Source: Pseudodonghicola sp048268305 (GTDB taxonomy: Bacteria > Pseudomonadota > Alphaproteobacteria > Rhodobacterales > Rhodobacteraceae). From it: DNA of 64,000 bases. How positions within the stretch are numbered: position 1 is the first letter of the stretch; the number at the start of each line of letters is the position of its first letter. Below are positions 16,642 through 26,877 of this stretch, one piece after another. The notes below the pieces were generated by a model. That model ran no database searches. It saw nothing but the letters and a program-made list of their open reading frames with translations, and was not told the origin of the DNA. The stretch is from contig NZ_JBLWVT010000002.1 of assembly GCF_048268305.1 (NCBI RefSeq), forward strand, positions 310,001 to 374,000, written 5' to 3'. Made by a program: the position numbers and the translations under genes.

Positions 16642-17502
16642 TCAGTCCAGGAAGGCCTTTTCCACCACGTAATGCTGCGGGTTGGAATTGGCGCCCTCGA
16701 CCAGGCCGTAGCCTTCCAGCATTTCCTTGATCTCGAGGTTGAAGGCCAGGTTGCCGCAGACCATGGCGCGGTCCTCGACAGGGTTGATCTGTGGCACGCC
16801 GAGATCGGCGAAGACCTCGCCCTTGCGCATCAGGTCGGTGATGCGGCCCATCTTCGGGCTCTCTTCCCGGGTGGTGGTGGGGTAGTATTTGATCTTCTTC
16901 CAGAAGCCTTCGCCGATCAGCTCGTTCAGCATCTCGTCGGTCTTCAGGCTTTCGATCAACTCGCGCCCATATTGCAGCTCACCAACCTCGCGGCAGGTGT
17001 GGGTGATGATCACCTCATCGTAGTCTTCATAGGTCTGCGGTTCGCGCAGCAGCGAGGCGAAGGGGGCGAAGCCGGTGCCGGTGGCAAAGAACCAGATGCG
17101 CTTGCCGGGCAACAGCGCGTCATGCACCAGGGTGCCGACGGGTTTGGGGCGCAGGATGATCGCGTCGCCGGGCTGGATATGTTGCAGTCTCGAGGTCAGC
17201 GGCCCGTCCTGCACCTTGATCGAATAGAATTCCAGTTCCTCGTCCCAGGAGGGGGAGGCGATGGAATAGGCACGCAGCAGCGGTTTCTGCTTGCCGGTCT
17301 TGGGGTCGGGATCACCCATCAGGCCGATCATCACGAATTCGCCCGACCGGAACCGCATCGAGGCCGGCCGCGTCACCCGGAAGGAGAACAGCCGGTCGGT
17401 CCAGTGCTTCACGAAGGTGACGGTCTGGGCGTCGGGCAGGGCGAGTTTCTTAACGGGGGTCGCGTCAGTCGCTTGATCGGTCACGGGGCGCATCTCTGTC
17501 AT
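16642..17502 (-). CDS. fpr: Ferredoxin-NADP+ reductase
   Basis: A 286-residue FNR-type flavoprotein. The FAD-binding motif is LLRAYSIASP (RxYS), followed by QDGPLTSRL. The NADP site includes FFATGTGFAPFASLLREP, and the end is NSNPQHYVVEKAFLD, the extended bacterial Fpr C-terminus. It exchanges electrons between NADPH and ferredoxin or flavodoxin. It lies 49 nt downstream of DUF934 on the same strand. That fits a supply of reduced ferredoxin to CysI, because no flavoprotein CysJ gene is present. It may also have its own promoter in the 49-nt gap. Confidence 0.93.
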   Translation of the reverse strand: MTEMRPVTDQATDATPVKKLALPDAQTVTFVKHWTDRLFSFRVTRPASMRFRSGEFVMIGLMGDPDPKTGKQKPLLRAYSIASPSWDEELEFYSIKVQDGPLTSRLQHIQPGDAIILRPKPVGTLVHDALLPGKRIWFFATGTGFAPFASLLREPQTYEDYDEVIITHTCREVGELQYGRELIESLKTDEMLNELIGEGFWKKIKYYPTTTREESPKMGRITDLMRKGEVFADLGVPQINPVEDRAMVCGNLAFNLEIKEMLEGYGLVEGANSNPQHYVVEKAFLD

Positions 17503-17551
17503 CGGTTTCCTTGTCGGCCTTTTGAACCGATACCTCTGAGTAATCTTTGAT

Positions 17552-17953
17552 TCAGGTCAGGTGAAGGGGGGATTGCCCGCGCAGCCGGGATTGATAGTCA
17601 TGCGCGCGCCAATCTGCCCGCGCAAGCCAGTCGGATTCGGGTTGGCGGGCGGCCAGATCGTCGGAGATTTCGACCTCGTCAAAGCCCGAGCGGCGCGCCA
17701 TGGCGTATTGATCCGACAGAACATGACCCTGGGCGCGCAGCCGGCCGGCGAAGCCCAGCCGCCTGAGATCGCGCGCCAGGGTAAAGCCGCGCCCGTCGGC
17801 GAAGCTGGGAAAGCTGACCCGGACCAGGTCGAGTTCGCCCAGACGGTCGGCCAGATCGCTGGCCCGCCCGCCCGGGGTCAAGGTGGCGGTGCGGGCTTCG
17901 TCCCCGCTCCAGTCGTCGGGGACAAAGCCCCGGTCGGTGACGATGACGGTCAT
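17552..17953 (-). CDS. DUF934 family protein of the sulfite-reduction operon
   Basis: A 133-residue protein. The family core is visible: DLADRLGELDLVRVSFPSF, ADGRGFTLARDLRRLGFAG, and then LRAQGHVLSDQYAMARRSGF with EVEI. DUF934 proteins are regularly found next to cysI and cysH and are thought to support sulfite reduction, but the biochemical role is unknown. The start (17953) overlaps the cysH stop as ATGA. Confidence 0.88.
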   Translation of the reverse strand: MTVIVTDRGFVPDDWSGDEARTATLTPGGRASDLADRLGELDLVRVSFPSFADGRGFTLARDLRRLGFAGRLRAQGHVLSDQYAMARRSGFDEVEISDDLAARQPESDWLARADWRAHDYQSRLRGQSPLHLT

Positions 17954-18729
17954 TCGGATGCTCCTATGCGCACGAGTTTGCCGTTGACGAAATGGATGCC
18001 GCATTCCTCTTTCTGCTGGCCGCGCCAGCGCCCGGCGCGCGGATCTTCGCCCGGTTTCACCGGCGAGGTGCAAGGCGCGCAGCCGATAGACGGGTAGCCC
18101 CTGGCCACCAGCGGATGGCGGGGCAGGCGGTTTTCCTCCATATAGGCGCGGATGTCCTCCGGTGCCCAATGGGCCAGCGGGTTGATCTTGATCCGGGGGG
18201 CCGTTCCGTCGCTGCCCTCCTCAACCTCGAAGAAATCGAGCGCGGCGCGGGTGCCGGCCTGGAACCGCTTGCGGCCGGTGATCCAGCCGTCATATCCGCT
18301 CAGCGCCTTTTGCAGCGGCCGGGTTTTCCTGAGCGCGCAGCAGGCGTCGGTGTCACGCAGATGCAGCGTTCCGTCGGGATCCTCGGTGCCGATATCGGCG
18401 GCGCGGATGATCTGCACGTTCGACAGATGCAGCCGTTCCGTCAGCTCGGTCTGATAGACCAGGGTTTCGGTGAACAGCATTTCGGTGTCGATGAAGAGCA
18501 CCGGCACATGGCGGTCGATCACCGCCGCCATGTGCAAAAGCACCACGGATTCCGCCCCGAAGCTGGAGACCAGCGCGATATGCCCGGCTTCGGTCAGCGC
18601 CGCTTTCATCACCGAGGTGGCGGAATGGTGTCGGTAGCGGGCGTTGAGGTCGGCGACCTTGTCGGCGAGCGCCCCCGCCGCCTCGGCGCCGAAGCCTCCG
18701 GCGGCCGTATTTGGAACGAGAAGAACCAT
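17950..18729 (-). CDS. cysH: Phosphoadenylyl/adenylyl-sulfate reductase
   Basis: A 259-residue reductase of assimilatory sulfate reduction. It has SSFGAESVVLLHM (PP-loop), DACCALRKTRPLQKAL and GCAPCTSPV. The CC...CxxC pairs bind a [4Fe-4S] cluster and mark the APS-using class, and ECGIH near the end carries the catalytic Cys. The start at 18729 (MVLLVPNT) has AGAA but no strong ribosome site and lies 4 nt after cysI, so coupling is likely. A longer frame to 18846 overlaps cysI and reads as low-complexity sequence. Confidence 0.93.
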   Translation of the reverse strand: MVLLVPNTAAGGFGAEAAGALADKVADLNARYRHHSATSVMKAALTEAGHIALVSSFGAESVVLLHMAAVIDRHVPVLFIDTEMLFTETLVYQTELTERLHLSNVQIIRAADIGTEDPDGTLHLRDTDACCALRKTRPLQKALSGYDGWITGRKRFQAGTRAALDFFEVEEGSDGTAPRIKINPLAHWAPEDIRAYMEENRLPRHPLVARGYPSIGCAPCTSPVKPGEDPRAGRWRGQQKEECGIHFVNGKLVRIGASE

Positions 18730-18733
18730 GGGG

Positions 18734-20401
<1,668 letters not shown>

Positions 20402-20431
20402 CTCGGGCTCCTTCTCCGGCATGGGGGCCGG

Positions 20432-20480
20432 GGGAATTTTCCTGGAAGAAAATTCCCAAAAATCTTCGAAGATTTTTGGG
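20432..20480. repeat. Two overlapping perfect palindromes
   Basis: The first dyad has arms GGGAATTTT (20432-20440) and AAAATTCCC (20449-20457) with an 8-nt loop. The second is a loop-free 26-bp palindrome at 20455-20480 with half-site CCCAAAAATCTTC; the two share CCC. Together they fill the DUF2849-cysI gap inside the operon. They may be an RNA structure tuning cysI or a mobile palindromic repeat. Confidence 0.8.
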
Positions 20481-20491
20481 CGGCGTCGCGG

Positions 20492-20791
20492 TCAGAGGGC
20501 CGTCTGCTTGCCGTGGGCGTAATTCGACGGGCCGGTGGCGCGGAAGGCCTCGCGGAAGTGGATGGGCTCGGGGCCATGCGGGCCCGGCTTCACCTCGGCC
20601 AGATAGGCGCCGACCACGCGGTTCGGCTGGCTTTCGGCCAGCAGCAGGCGCAATTGCGCATGCGCCTCGTCCTCGATCAGCTCGGCCTCGGCGAGATGCC
20701 GGGTCCAGTGGTCATCGGCGGTGAGATAGATCACATCGCCTTCGAGGAGATCCGAGGCGGTGACGACCTTGGGGCTATAGGGGCGGGACAT
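20492..20791 (-). CDS. DUF2849 domain protein
   Basis: A 99-residue protein: KVVTASDLLEGDVIYLTADD, HWTRHLAEAELI, then GPEPIHFREAFRATGPSNY. This is the DUF2849 family, which co-occurs with cysI and siroheme genes in alphaproteobacteria. Its role is unknown. The start overlaps the cobA stop (TGATG at 20789-20793), so the two are coupled. Confidence 0.87.
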   Translation of the reverse strand: MSRPYSPKVVTASDLLEGDVIYLTADDHWTRHLAEAELIEDEAHAQLRLLLAESQPNRVVGAYLAEVKPGPHGPEPIHFREAFRATGPSNYAHGKQTAL

Positions 20792-21573
20792 CAGGCGCGT
20801 TCCTTGGTCAGTTCGGCGAGGGCGGCTTCGGCGGCGCGCGGGGCGAGGCCGAAGAGGGTGAGGACGGGGCCGGAGAGTTCGGCCCGCGCCAGATCGTCGG
20901 TCAGCTGGTCGAGCGTGGTGGCCAGCACCTGCTGATCGGGGCGGGAGGCATTGGCGATGAGCGTCACCGGCGTGGCGCGGTCGGCGCCATGCATGATCAG
21001 CCGGCCCTGCAGGAAGCGGGCGGCGCGCAGACCCATGTAGATCGCCGCCACCTCTCCCGGGCGGGCCAGCACCGCCCAGTCGTGATCGGCATAGCCTTCG
21101 ACATCATGGCCGGTGATCAGCCGCACGGCGGAATTGCGGCCGCGCCGGGTCAGGCTCTGGCCGATCGCGGCGACGGCGGCAGAGGCGGCGGTGATGCCGG
21201 GAACGATGGACCACGCCAGTTGCGCAGCCTCGCAGGCCTCGATCTCCTCATCAAGGCGGCCGAAGACGGTGGGATCGCCGGATTTCAGCCGTACCACCCG
21301 CGCGCCGGTCAGCGCCTGGTCCACGATCAGCGCGTTGATCTCTTCTTGCTTCATCGCCTGGCCGAAGCCGGTCTTGCCGGTCTCGATCAGCCGCGCGGCG
21401 GGGCCGGCCAGCGCCAGGATTTCGGTGCTGATCAGCCGGTCGTGCAGGACCACCTCGGCCGTCTGCAGGGCGCGCAGGGCGCCAAGCGTCAGCAGATCGG
21501 GGTTGCCCGGGCCGGCGCCGACGAAGCGGACGCTGCCGGGGGCGAAGCTGTGGGTCTGGGCGGGCGTTTGCAT
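20791..21573 (-). CDS. cobA: Uroporphyrinogen-III C-methyltransferase
   Basis: A 260-residue SUMT: VRFVGAGPGNPDLLTLGALR, VLHDRLISTEIL, RVVRLKSGDPTVFGRL and VPGITAASAAVAAIGQSLT. This is the single-domain form; the CysG N-terminal dehydrogenase/ferrochelatase domain is absent. It makes precorrin-2 for siroheme (and possibly B12). It leads the cobA-DUF2849-cysI-cysH-DUF934 operon, where siroheme serves CysI. The promoter lies in the divergent region with the Lrp-type gene. Confidence 0.93.
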   Translation of the reverse strand: MQTPAQTHSFAPGSVRFVGAGPGNPDLLTLGALRALQTAEVVLHDRLISTEILALAGPAARLIETGKTGFGQAMKQEEINALIVDQALTGARVVRLKSGDPTVFGRLDEEIEACEAAQLAWSIVPGITAASAAVAAIGQSLTRRGRNSAVRLITGHDVEGYADHDWAVLARPGEVAAIYMGLRAARFLQGRLIMHGADRATPVTLIANASRPDQQVLATTLDQLTDDLARAELSGPVLTLFGLAPRAAEAALAELTKERA

Positions 21574-21606
21574 CGCGGGGTCTCTCGCTGGGTTTGACTT
21601 GAGGGT

Positions 21607-21639
21607 GAATATAGGAAATATTCCCGGTTTATGGCCATA
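21607..21639. promoter_or_regulatory. AT-rich dyads in the cobA / Lrp divergent promoter
   Basis: GAATAT-N5-ATATTC (21607-21623) and TATGGCCATA (21630-21639) lie between the cobA start and the Lrp/AsnC gene. AT-rich 15-17 bp dyads are typical Lrp/AsnC targets, so this is the likely site for control of both the operon and the regulator. Confidence 0.45.
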
Positions 21640-21717
21640 TAGCCGGTCAAATAAGGAAATTCGTTCCGCCGCCGTTGGGCGTTTGAACGCATGTCCCGGA
21701 ATAAGGAGACATCAGGA

Positions 21718-22185
21718 ATGTCTGTGCGGATCGACGCGCTGGATCGGAAAATTCTGGCAGAGCTGCAGCGCGACGCCAGCCAGTCGCTGGACGTGATCGC
21801 CAGCACCATCGGCAGTTCCAAGACCCCGGTCTGGAACCGGATTCGCAAGCTGCGCGACGCCGGGGTGATCGGCAAGCAGACGGTGATCCTCAACCCCGAG
21901 GCGCTGGGGTTCGAGGCCTGCTTCTTCGTGCTGATCCGCACCTCGGAGCATGACGCGAGCTGGCAGGCGGATTTTCTGCGCGCCCTGCGCGATCGCCCCG
22001 AGGTGCAGGAGGCGCACCGGCTGGCGGGCGATATCGACTATATCCTCAAGGTGCGGGTGAAGAACGCGCGGGCCTATGACGCCTTCTATCAGGCGCTGAT
22101 CTCGGAGGTGCGGGTGCATAACGTCACCGCGCTTCTGTCGATGGAAGAGATCAAGTCGACCACCGATCTGCCGCTGGAGGGGTGA
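21718..22185 (+). CDS. Lrp/AsnC family transcriptional regulator
   Basis: A 155-residue regulator. An N-terminal helix-turn-helix (IDALDRKILAELQRDASQSL, VIASTIGSSKTPVWNRIRKL) is followed by a RAM ligand domain with EVQEAHRLAGDIDYILKVRV. The ATG at 21718 has AAGGAGACATCAGGA upstream; an ATG at 21691 would add nine residues. It is divergent from the sulfite-assimilation operon, so it is the obvious candidate regulator of that operon, probably sensing an amino acid such as cysteine or a precursor (inference). Confidence 0.88.
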   Translation: MSVRIDALDRKILAELQRDASQSLDVIASTIGSSKTPVWNRIRKLRDAGVIGKQTVILNPEALGFEACFFVLIRTSEHDASWQADFLRALRDRPEVQEAHRLAGDIDYILKVRVKNARAYDAFYQALISEVRVHNVTALLSMEEIKSTTDLPLEG

Positions 22186-22383
22186 GGCGGCCCGTCCCTG
22201 CGGTCGCATTTTGAACTGAGGTTCGCGCCCGGCCCGGGGGTGGGCGCATTCGCGCCCGCTCTGGGGGGCGGGGCGGACCCGAACCGGGGCTGACGCCCCC
22301 GGGCGCGTTGGATCTCTCGCCGCGCCGGGTGTTCGCCGGGGCAGGAATGCGGCTCAAGGTCGGCTCTGCCCATCGGTCCCGGC

Positions 22384-23568
22384 TCAGCCGGCGCGCACCA
22401 TCAGCCGGGTGAGCCCGTGGAAATGGTAGGTATCGCTGTAGCTTGGCGGCGCCGCCAGGCGCAGATCGGGGCAGCGGGCGAAGAGGATCGGCAGGGCGAT
22501 CCGCATCTCGAGCCGGGCGAGCGGCGCGCCGACGCAGAAATGCAGCCCGCCGCCGAAGGCCGCGTTGGTCTGCGCGGGGCGGGCGGGATCGAAGCGATCG
22601 GGATCGGGCCAGACAGCGGGGTCACGATTGGCCGCCCCCAACAGCAGCGCCACCTGATCGCCGCGGCGAAAGTCATGGCCGAAAACCGTCATCTCTTCAT
22701 AGACATAGCGGGTGAACATATGCAGCGGCGGATCGTGGCGCAGGATTTCCTCGACGGTGCCGTCGATGCGGTCGGGGGTCAGCCAGGCGGGGTCGGTGCC
22801 GGTTTCCAACAGGGTCTTCACCCCGTTCCCCAGCGCATGCACCGTCGCCTCGTGCCCGGCGTTCAACAGCAGGATGCAGGTGGTGATCAGCTCGTCCGAG
22901 GAGAGCCGTGCGCCATCCTCCTCGGCGGCGATCAGCCTTGTGATCAGATCGTCGGCCGGGTGGGCGCGGCGCGCCTCGACATAGGCGCGCAGGAAGGTTG
23001 AGAATTCGGTCGCGGCGGTGGCGGCCGCGATCTCATCCGCCTGGCTGTGGCCGGCCTGATAGACCGCCACCATGGCGTGCGACCAGCCGAGCAGGTGCGG
23101 CGCCATCGCCTCCGGCACGCCGAGGAGGCGCGCGATGGTGATCACCGGCACCCGGGTGCAATAGGCGTCGAGCAGGTCGAAGTCCCCGGCGGGGAATTGG
23201 TCGATCAGGTCGTGGCAAAGGCTGCTCACCCCCTCGCTCAGCGCCGCGATGGCGCGCGAGGTGAAGGCGCGCAGCACCAGGGACCTGAGCCGGGTGTGGC
23301 GGGGCGGCTCGAGTTCCAGCATCGAATGCGCCTCGATCGCCATGAAGGGGGCAAGGTGTTCGGGCACCGGCCGGGCCAGTTCGGTGGGCATTTCGCGGCC
23401 GAAGCGGCGGTCGCGCAGGATCGCCTGCACCGTCTCATGGCTCAGCGCCGCCGGCATGTCGTAGTCGTCCCACCAGATCAGCGGCGCCTCGGCGCGGGCG
23501 CGGGAATAAAACCCGTAAGGCGACTGGACAAAGGCGGGATCGGTCGGTGACTGGCTGAGGTGTTTCAT
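22384..23568 (-). CDS. Cytochrome P450
   Basis: A 394-residue soluble bacterial P450. The I-helix is LNAGHEATVHALGNG (acid-threonine pair E-A-T), the K-helix is VEEILRHDPP (ExxR), and the heme loop is FGGGLHFCVGAPLARLE with the ligand Cys. The start at 23568 (MKHLSQSP) lies 60 nt from the divergent dctB. It is a monooxygenase of unknown substrate. No ferredoxin or ferredoxin-reductase gene is adjacent; fpr at 16642 is the nearest candidate partner. Confidence 0.92.
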   Translation of the reverse strand: MKHLSQSPTDPAFVQSPYGFYSRARAEAPLIWWDDYDMPAALSHETVQAILRDRRFGREMPTELARPVPEHLAPFMAIEAHSMLELEPPRHTRLRSLVLRAFTSRAIAALSEGVSSLCHDLIDQFPAGDFDLLDAYCTRVPVITIARLLGVPEAMAPHLLGWSHAMVAVYQAGHSQADEIAAATAATEFSTFLRAYVEARRAHPADDLITRLIAAEEDGARLSSDELITTCILLLNAGHEATVHALGNGVKTLLETGTDPAWLTPDRIDGTVEEILRHDPPLHMFTRYVYEEMTVFGHDFRRGDQVALLLGAANRDPAVWPDPDRFDPARPAQTNAAFGGGLHFCVGAPLARLEMRIALPILFARCPDLRLAAPPSYSDTYHFHGLTRLMVRAG

Positions 23569-23628
23569 GCCTTGGGCATGGCCGAGCCCACTGGTCAATG
23601 CAAGCCTGGCTTTGGTATCCTGCCGGTC

Positions 23629-25386
23629 ATGACGCGGCTTCCCCTGCAGACACGTGTGATCCTTCTGGTCTTCCTGCTCGGCGTGGGCGGGTTGACGGCG
23701 GCGGTCTGGCGCTATGGCTATCTGCAGGCGCTGGGGCAGCTCGAACAGCGGGGCGAGGCCGATCTGGCGCTGGCCTCGGACCGGCTGGTCAGCCAGTTGC
23801 AGCTCTATCAGGCGCTGGCGGTGATGACGGCGGATCGTCCGGCGCTGATGGGGCTGGAAGACCCGGCGCGCCGGGCATTGGCCGAGGCGCTGCTCAGGCA
23901 GGTGGCGGACAAGTCCGGGGCGCTGGACTTGATCTATGCCGATGCTGCCGGCCATGTGGTGGTTGCGGCCAATCCGGGGATGATACCTGTGGATCTGGGG
24001 CAGGCGGCGTTCTTTCGCCGGGCGCTGCATGGGGCCTTGGGGCGGGGGCACGGGTTGGTCGGGCCGCTGAAGCGCCGGGCCTATTACTTCGCCGTGCCGA
24101 TCTTCGCCCCTGGTGGCGCGGTGCAGGGGGCCCTGATCGTCGTCGCCGATCTGGAGGATATCGAACGCAGCTGGCGCGGCAGCCTGCCGCCGGTTTTCTT
24201 CACCGATAGCGACGGGCTTGTTTTCATTTCGAACCGGCCGGACCTGCTGTTCTGGCACCGCGATCCGGGACAGCTGGGGCTGACCCGTCCCGAGGGCGCG
24301 ACGCCGCCGCTGGCGGCGGGGCAGATCGGGGCGCATGATATCTGGCAGCTTGACTGGGGGCCGTATGTGCCGGCCCGTGTGCTGCATCTGTCGCGCGACG
24401 CGCCGCTGGTCGAGATGACCGGGGAAATCCTGATCGACGTGGCCCCGGCGCGCCGGCTGGCCGGGTTGCAGGCGGCGGCGGTGGCGGCGATCTGCCTGGC
24501 CTTTGGCGCGCTCCTGTTCCTGGCGACCGAGCGGCGGCGCACCCTGGCACTTGCCAATCTGGTGCTGGAAGACCGGGTCGCCGACCGCACCCGTGCGCTG
24601 TCCGAGACCAACGAACGGCTGCGGCTCGAGGTGGTGGAGCGGGAGGAGGCAGAGGCGGCGCTGCGCCAGGCGCAGGCCGAGCTGGTGCAGGCCGGCAAGC
24701 TTTCGGCGCTGGGGCAGATGAGCGCGGGGATCAGCCACGAATTGAACCAGCCGCTGATGGCGATCCGGCAGTTCGCCGACAATGCCGCCGCCTTTCTGGC
24801 GCGCGGCCGGGCCGACCGCGCCGGCGACAATCTGGAGCGGATCGCCGACATGGCGGCGCGGATGGACAGGATCATCCGCAACCTGCGCGCCTTCGCCCGC
24901 AACGAACGCGAGCCCTCGGGCAAGGTCGATCTGAACAAGGTGCTGATCCAGGCGGTGGAGCTGACCGAGGCGCGGCTGAAGGGGGCCGGCGTGCGGCTGG
25001 ACTGGACCCGGCCCGCCGCGCCGCTCTATGTCTGGGGCGGCGAGGTGCGGTTGGCGCAGGTCTTCGTCAATCTGATCAACAACGCGGTGGATGCGATGGG
25101 CGGGCGCGATGACAAGTGGATCGGGATCGGCATTTCCGAAACCGGCGCGCGGCTGTCTGTCAGCGTCACCGACAGCGGCCCCGGCATCGCCGATCCTGAG
25201 AAGATCTTCGAGCCCTTCTATACAACCAAGGAGGTGCGTGGCGACGAGGGGATGGGGTTGGGCCTGTCGATCTCCTACGGGTTGGTGCAGAGCTTTGGCG
25301 GCAATATCCGCGGCGCCAATGCGCCGGGCGGCGGCGCCGTCTTCACCGTGGAACTCGATCGCTGGCAGGCGGAGCAGGCGGCATGA
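23629..25386 (+). CDS. dctB: C4-dicarboxylate sensor histidine kinase
   Basis: A 585-residue kinase. TM1 is about residues 8-28 (VILLVFLLGVGGLTAAVW), followed by a periplasmic double-PAS-like region with YADAAGHVVVAANPG and FFTDSDGLVFISNRPDLLFW. TM2 is near residues 285-305, then a coiled coil. The HisKA phospho-site is ISHELNQPLMAIRQFADNAA (H370), with N-box NLINNAVDAMG and G-boxes DSGPGIADPEKIFEPFYTTK and GMGLGLSISYGLV. The ATG at 23629 has no strong ribosome site. It overlaps dctD (ATGA). It should sense C4-dicarboxylates and control dctPQM. Confidence 0.9.
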   Translation: MTRLPLQTRVILLVFLLGVGGLTAAVWRYGYLQALGQLEQRGEADLALASDRLVSQLQLYQALAVMTADRPALMGLEDPARRALAEALLRQVADKSGALDLIYADAAGHVVVAANPGMIPVDLGQAAFFRRALHGALGRGHGLVGPLKRRAYYFAVPIFAPGGAVQGALIVVADLEDIERSWRGSLPPVFFTDSDGLVFISNRPDLLFWHRDPGQLGLTRPEGATPPLAAGQIGAHDIWQLDWGPYVPARVLHLSRDAPLVEMTGEILIDVAPARRLAGLQAAAVAAICLAFGALLFLATERRRTLALANLVLEDRVADRTRALSETNERLRLEVVEREEAEAALRQAQAELVQAGKLSALGQMSAGISHELNQPLMAIRQFADNAAAFLARGRADRAGDNLERIADMAARMDRIIRNLRAFARNEREPSGKVDLNKVLIQAVELTEARLKGAGVRLDWTRPAAPLYVWGGEVRLAQVFVNLINNAVDAMGGRDDKWIGIGISETGARLSVSVTDSGPGIADPEKIFEPFYTTKEVRGDEGMGLGLSISYGLVQSFGGNIRGANAPGGGAVFTVELDRWQAEQAA

Positions 25387-26612
25387 CGCGCAAGGTGCTT
25401 CTGGTCGATGACGACGCCGCGGTGCGCGACGCGCTGGGGCAGACGCTGGAGCTGGCCGAGCTGGAACCGATCATGGCCAGTTCCTTTGTCATGGCCAAGG
25501 ATCACATCACCGAGGGCTTCGAGGGGGTGATCCTGTCGGACATCCGCATGCCCGGGCGTGACGGGTTCCATCTGCTGAGCTATGCGCAGGGTGTCGACCG
25601 CGAACTGCCGGTGATCCTGCTGACCGGCGAGGGCGATATCCCGATGGCGGTCCGGGCGATGGGGCAGGGTGCCTTTGATTTCCTTGAAAAACCCTGTGCC
25701 GCCGCCGACCTGCTGCCGGTGCTGGATCGGGCGCTGAAGACCCGCGAACTGGTGCTGGAAAATCGTCGGCTGAAGCGTCAGCTCGAACGCGGCGATCCGG
25801 CGGCGCGGATGATCTTCGGCCTGTCGCCGCAGTCCGAGGAATTGCGCGCCCGGGTGCGCAGCGTGGCGCCGACCGGGGCCGAGGTGCTGGTGACCGGCCC
25901 GCCGGGCAGCGGCATTCCCAAGGTGGCCGAGGTGGTGCATCTGATGTCCGCCGTGGCCCGTGGCCCCTTTGTCAAACGCCCCGCCGCCGGGCTGACGCCG
26001 GCGGCGCTGGCCGATCTCTGCGCCCAAGGCGCCGGCGGGTCGATCTTTCTGGACGAGGTCGCGGCGATGCCCGAGGCCACGCAATACGCCGCGCTCGAAG
26101 TGCTGGAACAGGGATCGCCTGCCCGGGTCATTGCCGGCTCCAGCGCCGATCTGGCGCTGCGGGTGGCCGAAGGCGCCTTCAACGCCGATCTGTTCTATCG
26201 GCTCGACGTGATGCGGGTGCGGATCCCGGCACTGAGCGAGCGGCGCGAGGATATCCCGGTGCTGTTTCGCCATTACGTCGCCCAGGCCGCCGAACAGTCG
26301 GGCATTCCGGAACCCGAGGTGCGCCCGGATCACCTGGCCGGGCTGATGGCGCAGGACTGGCCCGGCAATGCGCGGTCACTGATGTCTGCGGCGATGCGTT
26401 TCGTTCTGGGCATGCCCGAGGAGGTCGGGCGCGAAAGCGGGCTGGGTCTGGCCGAACAGATGGCGCAGGTGGAACGCTCGCTGCTGATCGCGGCGCTCGG
26501 GCGGCAGAACGGCCGCGCCTCCGCTGCGGCCGAGGCGCTGAAACTGCCGCGCAAGACCTTCTATGACAAGCTGGCGCGCTATGGGATTCGGCCGGAGGAT
26601 TACCGCCGATAG
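25383..26612 (+). CDS. dctD: DctD-type response regulator lacking sigma-54 contact motif
   Basis: A 409-residue NtrC-family regulator. The receiver domain (LLVDDDAAVRDAL, phospho-acceptor D53 in LSDIRMPG, T81, K103) is intact. The central AAA+ domain is abnormal: the Walker A loop reads TGPPGSGIPK instead of G-E-x-G-x-G-K-E/T. The GAFTGA loop is missing, with only ~27 residues between GPFV and FLDEV where ~60 are usual. The C-terminal Fis-like helix-turn-helix (GRASAAAEALKLPRKTFYDKL) is present. It therefore probably cannot remodel sigma-54 polymerase and may act with sigma-70, as reported for Rhodobacter NtrC. Two dyads at 26625-26674 are the likely targets. Confidence 0.88.
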   Translation: MTRKVLLVDDDAAVRDALGQTLELAELEPIMASSFVMAKDHITEGFEGVILSDIRMPGRDGFHLLSYAQGVDRELPVILLTGEGDIPMAVRAMGQGAFDFLEKPCAAADLLPVLDRALKTRELVLENRRLKRQLERGDPAARMIFGLSPQSEELRARVRSVAPTGAEVLVTGPPGSGIPKVAEVVHLMSAVARGPFVKRPAAGLTPAALADLCAQGAGGSIFLDEVAAMPEATQYAALEVLEQGSPARVIAGSSADLALRVAEGAFNADLFYRLDVMRVRIPALSERREDIPVLFRHYVAQAAEQSGIPEPEVRPDHLAGLMAQDWPGNARSLMSAAMRFVLGMPEEVGRESGLGLAEQMAQVERSLLIAALGRQNGRASAAAEALKLPRKTFYDKLARYGIRPEDYRR

Positions 26613-26624
26613 TATCGCGAGAAC

Positions 26625-26674
26625 TGTGCGGTTTTCCGCACATCGCATGACATTTTCGTGCGGGATTTCGCACA
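26625..26674 (+). promoter_or_regulatory. Two helically phased dyads upstream of dctP
   Basis: Site 1 is TGTGCGG-TTTT-CCGCACA (26625-26642). Site 2 is CGTGCGGGATTTCGCACA (26657-26674). Their centres are 32 bp apart, about three DNA turns, so dimers would bind on the same face. They lie just after dctD and ~200 bp before dctP, the expected place for DctD binding. No sigma-54 -24/-12 element was found. Confidence 0.6.
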
Positions 26675-26877
26675 TCTCGCCGGGCATCGTTCATGATCTT
26701 GCTTCGATTCGGGAAGCAACGTCATGAAAGAACGCAAGAAAATGAAACCTGCCCGTCTTTGTCGGTCGATGCTTGAGGGAGGCGATTCGAATCGTTTCAC
26801 TACGCGCAACGCACCGATTCCCGGTGCGGGCCGGGTTTGCGCCCGGGCAAGGACTGTAAATCGGGGAGGAGTATCCG

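Noticed and set aside
26675..26877. Sigma-54 promoter before dctP
   Set aside because: GG and GC pairs were found, but not at the required 10-bp spacing, and the regulator lacks GAFTGA.
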